Origin: Romboutsia sp. CE17
GTDB lineage: Bacteria > Bacillota > Clostridia > Peptostreptococcales > Peptostreptococcaceae
Assembly: GCF_012317385.1 (NCBI RefSeq)
Contig: NZ_CP051144.1
Location: forward strand, 930,001 to 994,000
DNA length: 64,000 bases
Reading direction: 5' to 3'
Part shown: positions 63,392 through 64,000 of the stretch, one piece after another
Layout of the letters: every line of letters starts with the position of its first letter
How positions within the stretch are numbered: position 1 is the first letter of the stretch
Notes under the pieces: generated by a model
Databases searched by the model: none
The model's input: the letters and a program-made list of their open reading frames with translations, nothing else
Told to the model about the DNA's origin: nothing
Made by a program: the position numbers and the translations under genes

Positions 63392-63946
63392 ATGAAAGCA
63401 GTACATAATGAATTAAAGACAAAGATGGATAAAACAATAGAAGCACTTAAATTTGAATTTACAACTATAAGAGCTGGAAAAGCAAATCCTCAAATGTTAG
63501 ACAAAATAAGAGTTGATTACTACGGAACGCCAACTCCAATAAATCAAATAGGAGCTATATCTGTTCCAGAACCAAGAACTTTAATGATAAGTCCTTGGGA
63601 TAAGTCTGCGATGAGTGAAATAGAAAAAGCAATAAGAAACTCTGATTTAGGGCTTAATCCAACTAGTGACGGAGAAGTTATAAGAATAAATGTACCAGCA
63701 TTAACAGAAGAAAGAAGAAGAGAGTTAGCTAAAAAAGCTCACAAAGTAGCTGAAGATTTCAAAGTTAGATTAAGAAATGAAAGAAGAGATGCTAACGATA
63801 AATTCAAAAAAATGGAAAAAGAAGGCGAAATAACAGCTGACGAATTAAAGAAAGCTCAAGATGAAGTTCAAAAAACTACTGATAAATATGTTAAGGAAAT
63901 AGATACATTATTAGCTGCTAAAGAAGCAGATATAATGGCTGTATAA
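63392..63946 (+). CDS. frr: Ribosome recycling factor
   Basis: A 184-residue RRF. 'KTKMDKTIEALKFEFTTIRA', 'GKANPQMLDKIRVDYYGTPT', 'PEPRTLMISPWDKSAMSEIE', 'LGLNPTSDGEVIRINVPALT', 'EERRRELAKKAHKVAEDFKV', 'RNERRDANDKFKKMEKEGEI'. With EF-G it splits post-termination ribosomes. Follows pyrH in the same transcript, AAGGAGGAAC ribosome binding site. Confidence 0.98.
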   Translation: MKAVHNELKTKMDKTIEALKFEFTTIRAGKANPQMLDKIRVDYYGTPTPINQIGAISVPEPRTLMISPWDKSAMSEIEKAIRNSDLGLNPTSDGEVIRINVPALTEERRRELAKKAHKVAEDFKVRLRNERRDANDKFKKMEKEGEITADELKKAQDEVQKTTDKYVKEIDTLLAAKEADIMAV

Positions 63947-63951
63947 TAAAA

Positions 63952-64000
63952 GTGAATAAGTATTACGAACTTTTAGGCCTTCACTTAGATGATGTTAAAA
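63952..64000 (+). CDS. Start of a further gene, cut by the window end
   Basis: GTG 63952 opens a frame reading MNKYYELLGLHLDDVK to the last base, 5 bases after the frr stop. No ribosome binding site is visible. It is not the start of isoprenyl transferase, which often follows frr. Too short to name. Confidence 0.35.
   Translation, partial: MNKYYELLGLHLDDVK

Overview
The window is very AT-rich, densely coded DNA from an anaerobic, spore-forming Firmicute. Codon use, strong GGAGG ribosome binding sites, frequent TTG/GTG starts and many short intrinsic terminators fit Clostridia. The content (reverse rubrerythrin, 2-hydroxyacyl-CoA dehydratase-type Fe-S enzyme, FeoAB, tandem DegV, spore-coat-like and SASP-like proteins, a second RpoD-type sigma factor, meso-DAP-type MurE) points to Peptostreptococcaceae (the Clostridioides/Romboutsia/Paraclostridium group). 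That placement is an inference from gene content; the genus cannot be read from the window.

Layout. 1-10.9 kb: partial MATE exporter, a TIGR00300 ornithine cyclodeaminase-like enzyme, two related Tyr/Asn-rich coat-like proteins, a DUF2207-LemA pair, a membrane acyltransferase, an orphan GHKL histidine kinase and SstT. 11-20 kb: patatin, FMN-binding protein, a nucleoside-binding lipoprotein with DeoD, a half-size sulfite-reductase-like protein, an ABC exporter, a B3/4-domain protein, a secreted CAP protein, and an HsdR_N-like protein with a His/Cys tail followed by a candidate ~120-nt small RNA. 20.5-27.4 kb: group-2 sigma factor, two coupled dynamin-like GTPases, a SunS-like glycosyltransferase and two unknown small proteins. 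27.4-33.6 kb: feoAB with a divergent DtxR-family regulator and operator-like palindrome, murE, GNAT, DUF2232. 33.6-46.2 kb: T-box-controlled tyrS, YczE-type membrane protein, a double-cubane-type reductase with its activase, BASS transporter, a decayed EamA pseudogene, SASP-like protein, cysteine desulfurase with an Fe-S protein, flavoprotein, AEC transporter, reverse rubrerythrin. 46.2-60.6 kb: 4-hydroxybutyrate dehydrogenase-like enzyme, M28 membrane peptidase, DegV pair, an 11-residue-repeat protein, an SOS-controlled 52-residue protein, EEP-family protein, VanW protein, a pseudokinase-like membrane protein, AI-2E family permease, pentapeptide-repeat K+ channel and a DacF-type carboxypeptidase. 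60.6-64 kb: the conserved rpsB-tsf-pyrH-frr cluster.

The most unusual items are the SOS-box promoter driving an unannotated small gene (53.2-53.5 kb), the degenerate nuclease fold with a metal-binding tail and the adjacent sRNA-like unit (19.5-20.2 kb), the tandem dynamins, the kinase homologue lacking catalytic residues, the inverted repeat that overlaps the ribosome binding site of the glycosyltransferase, and the hendecad-repeat protein. No rRNA, tRNA, insertion sequence, prophage or CRISPR array was seen.
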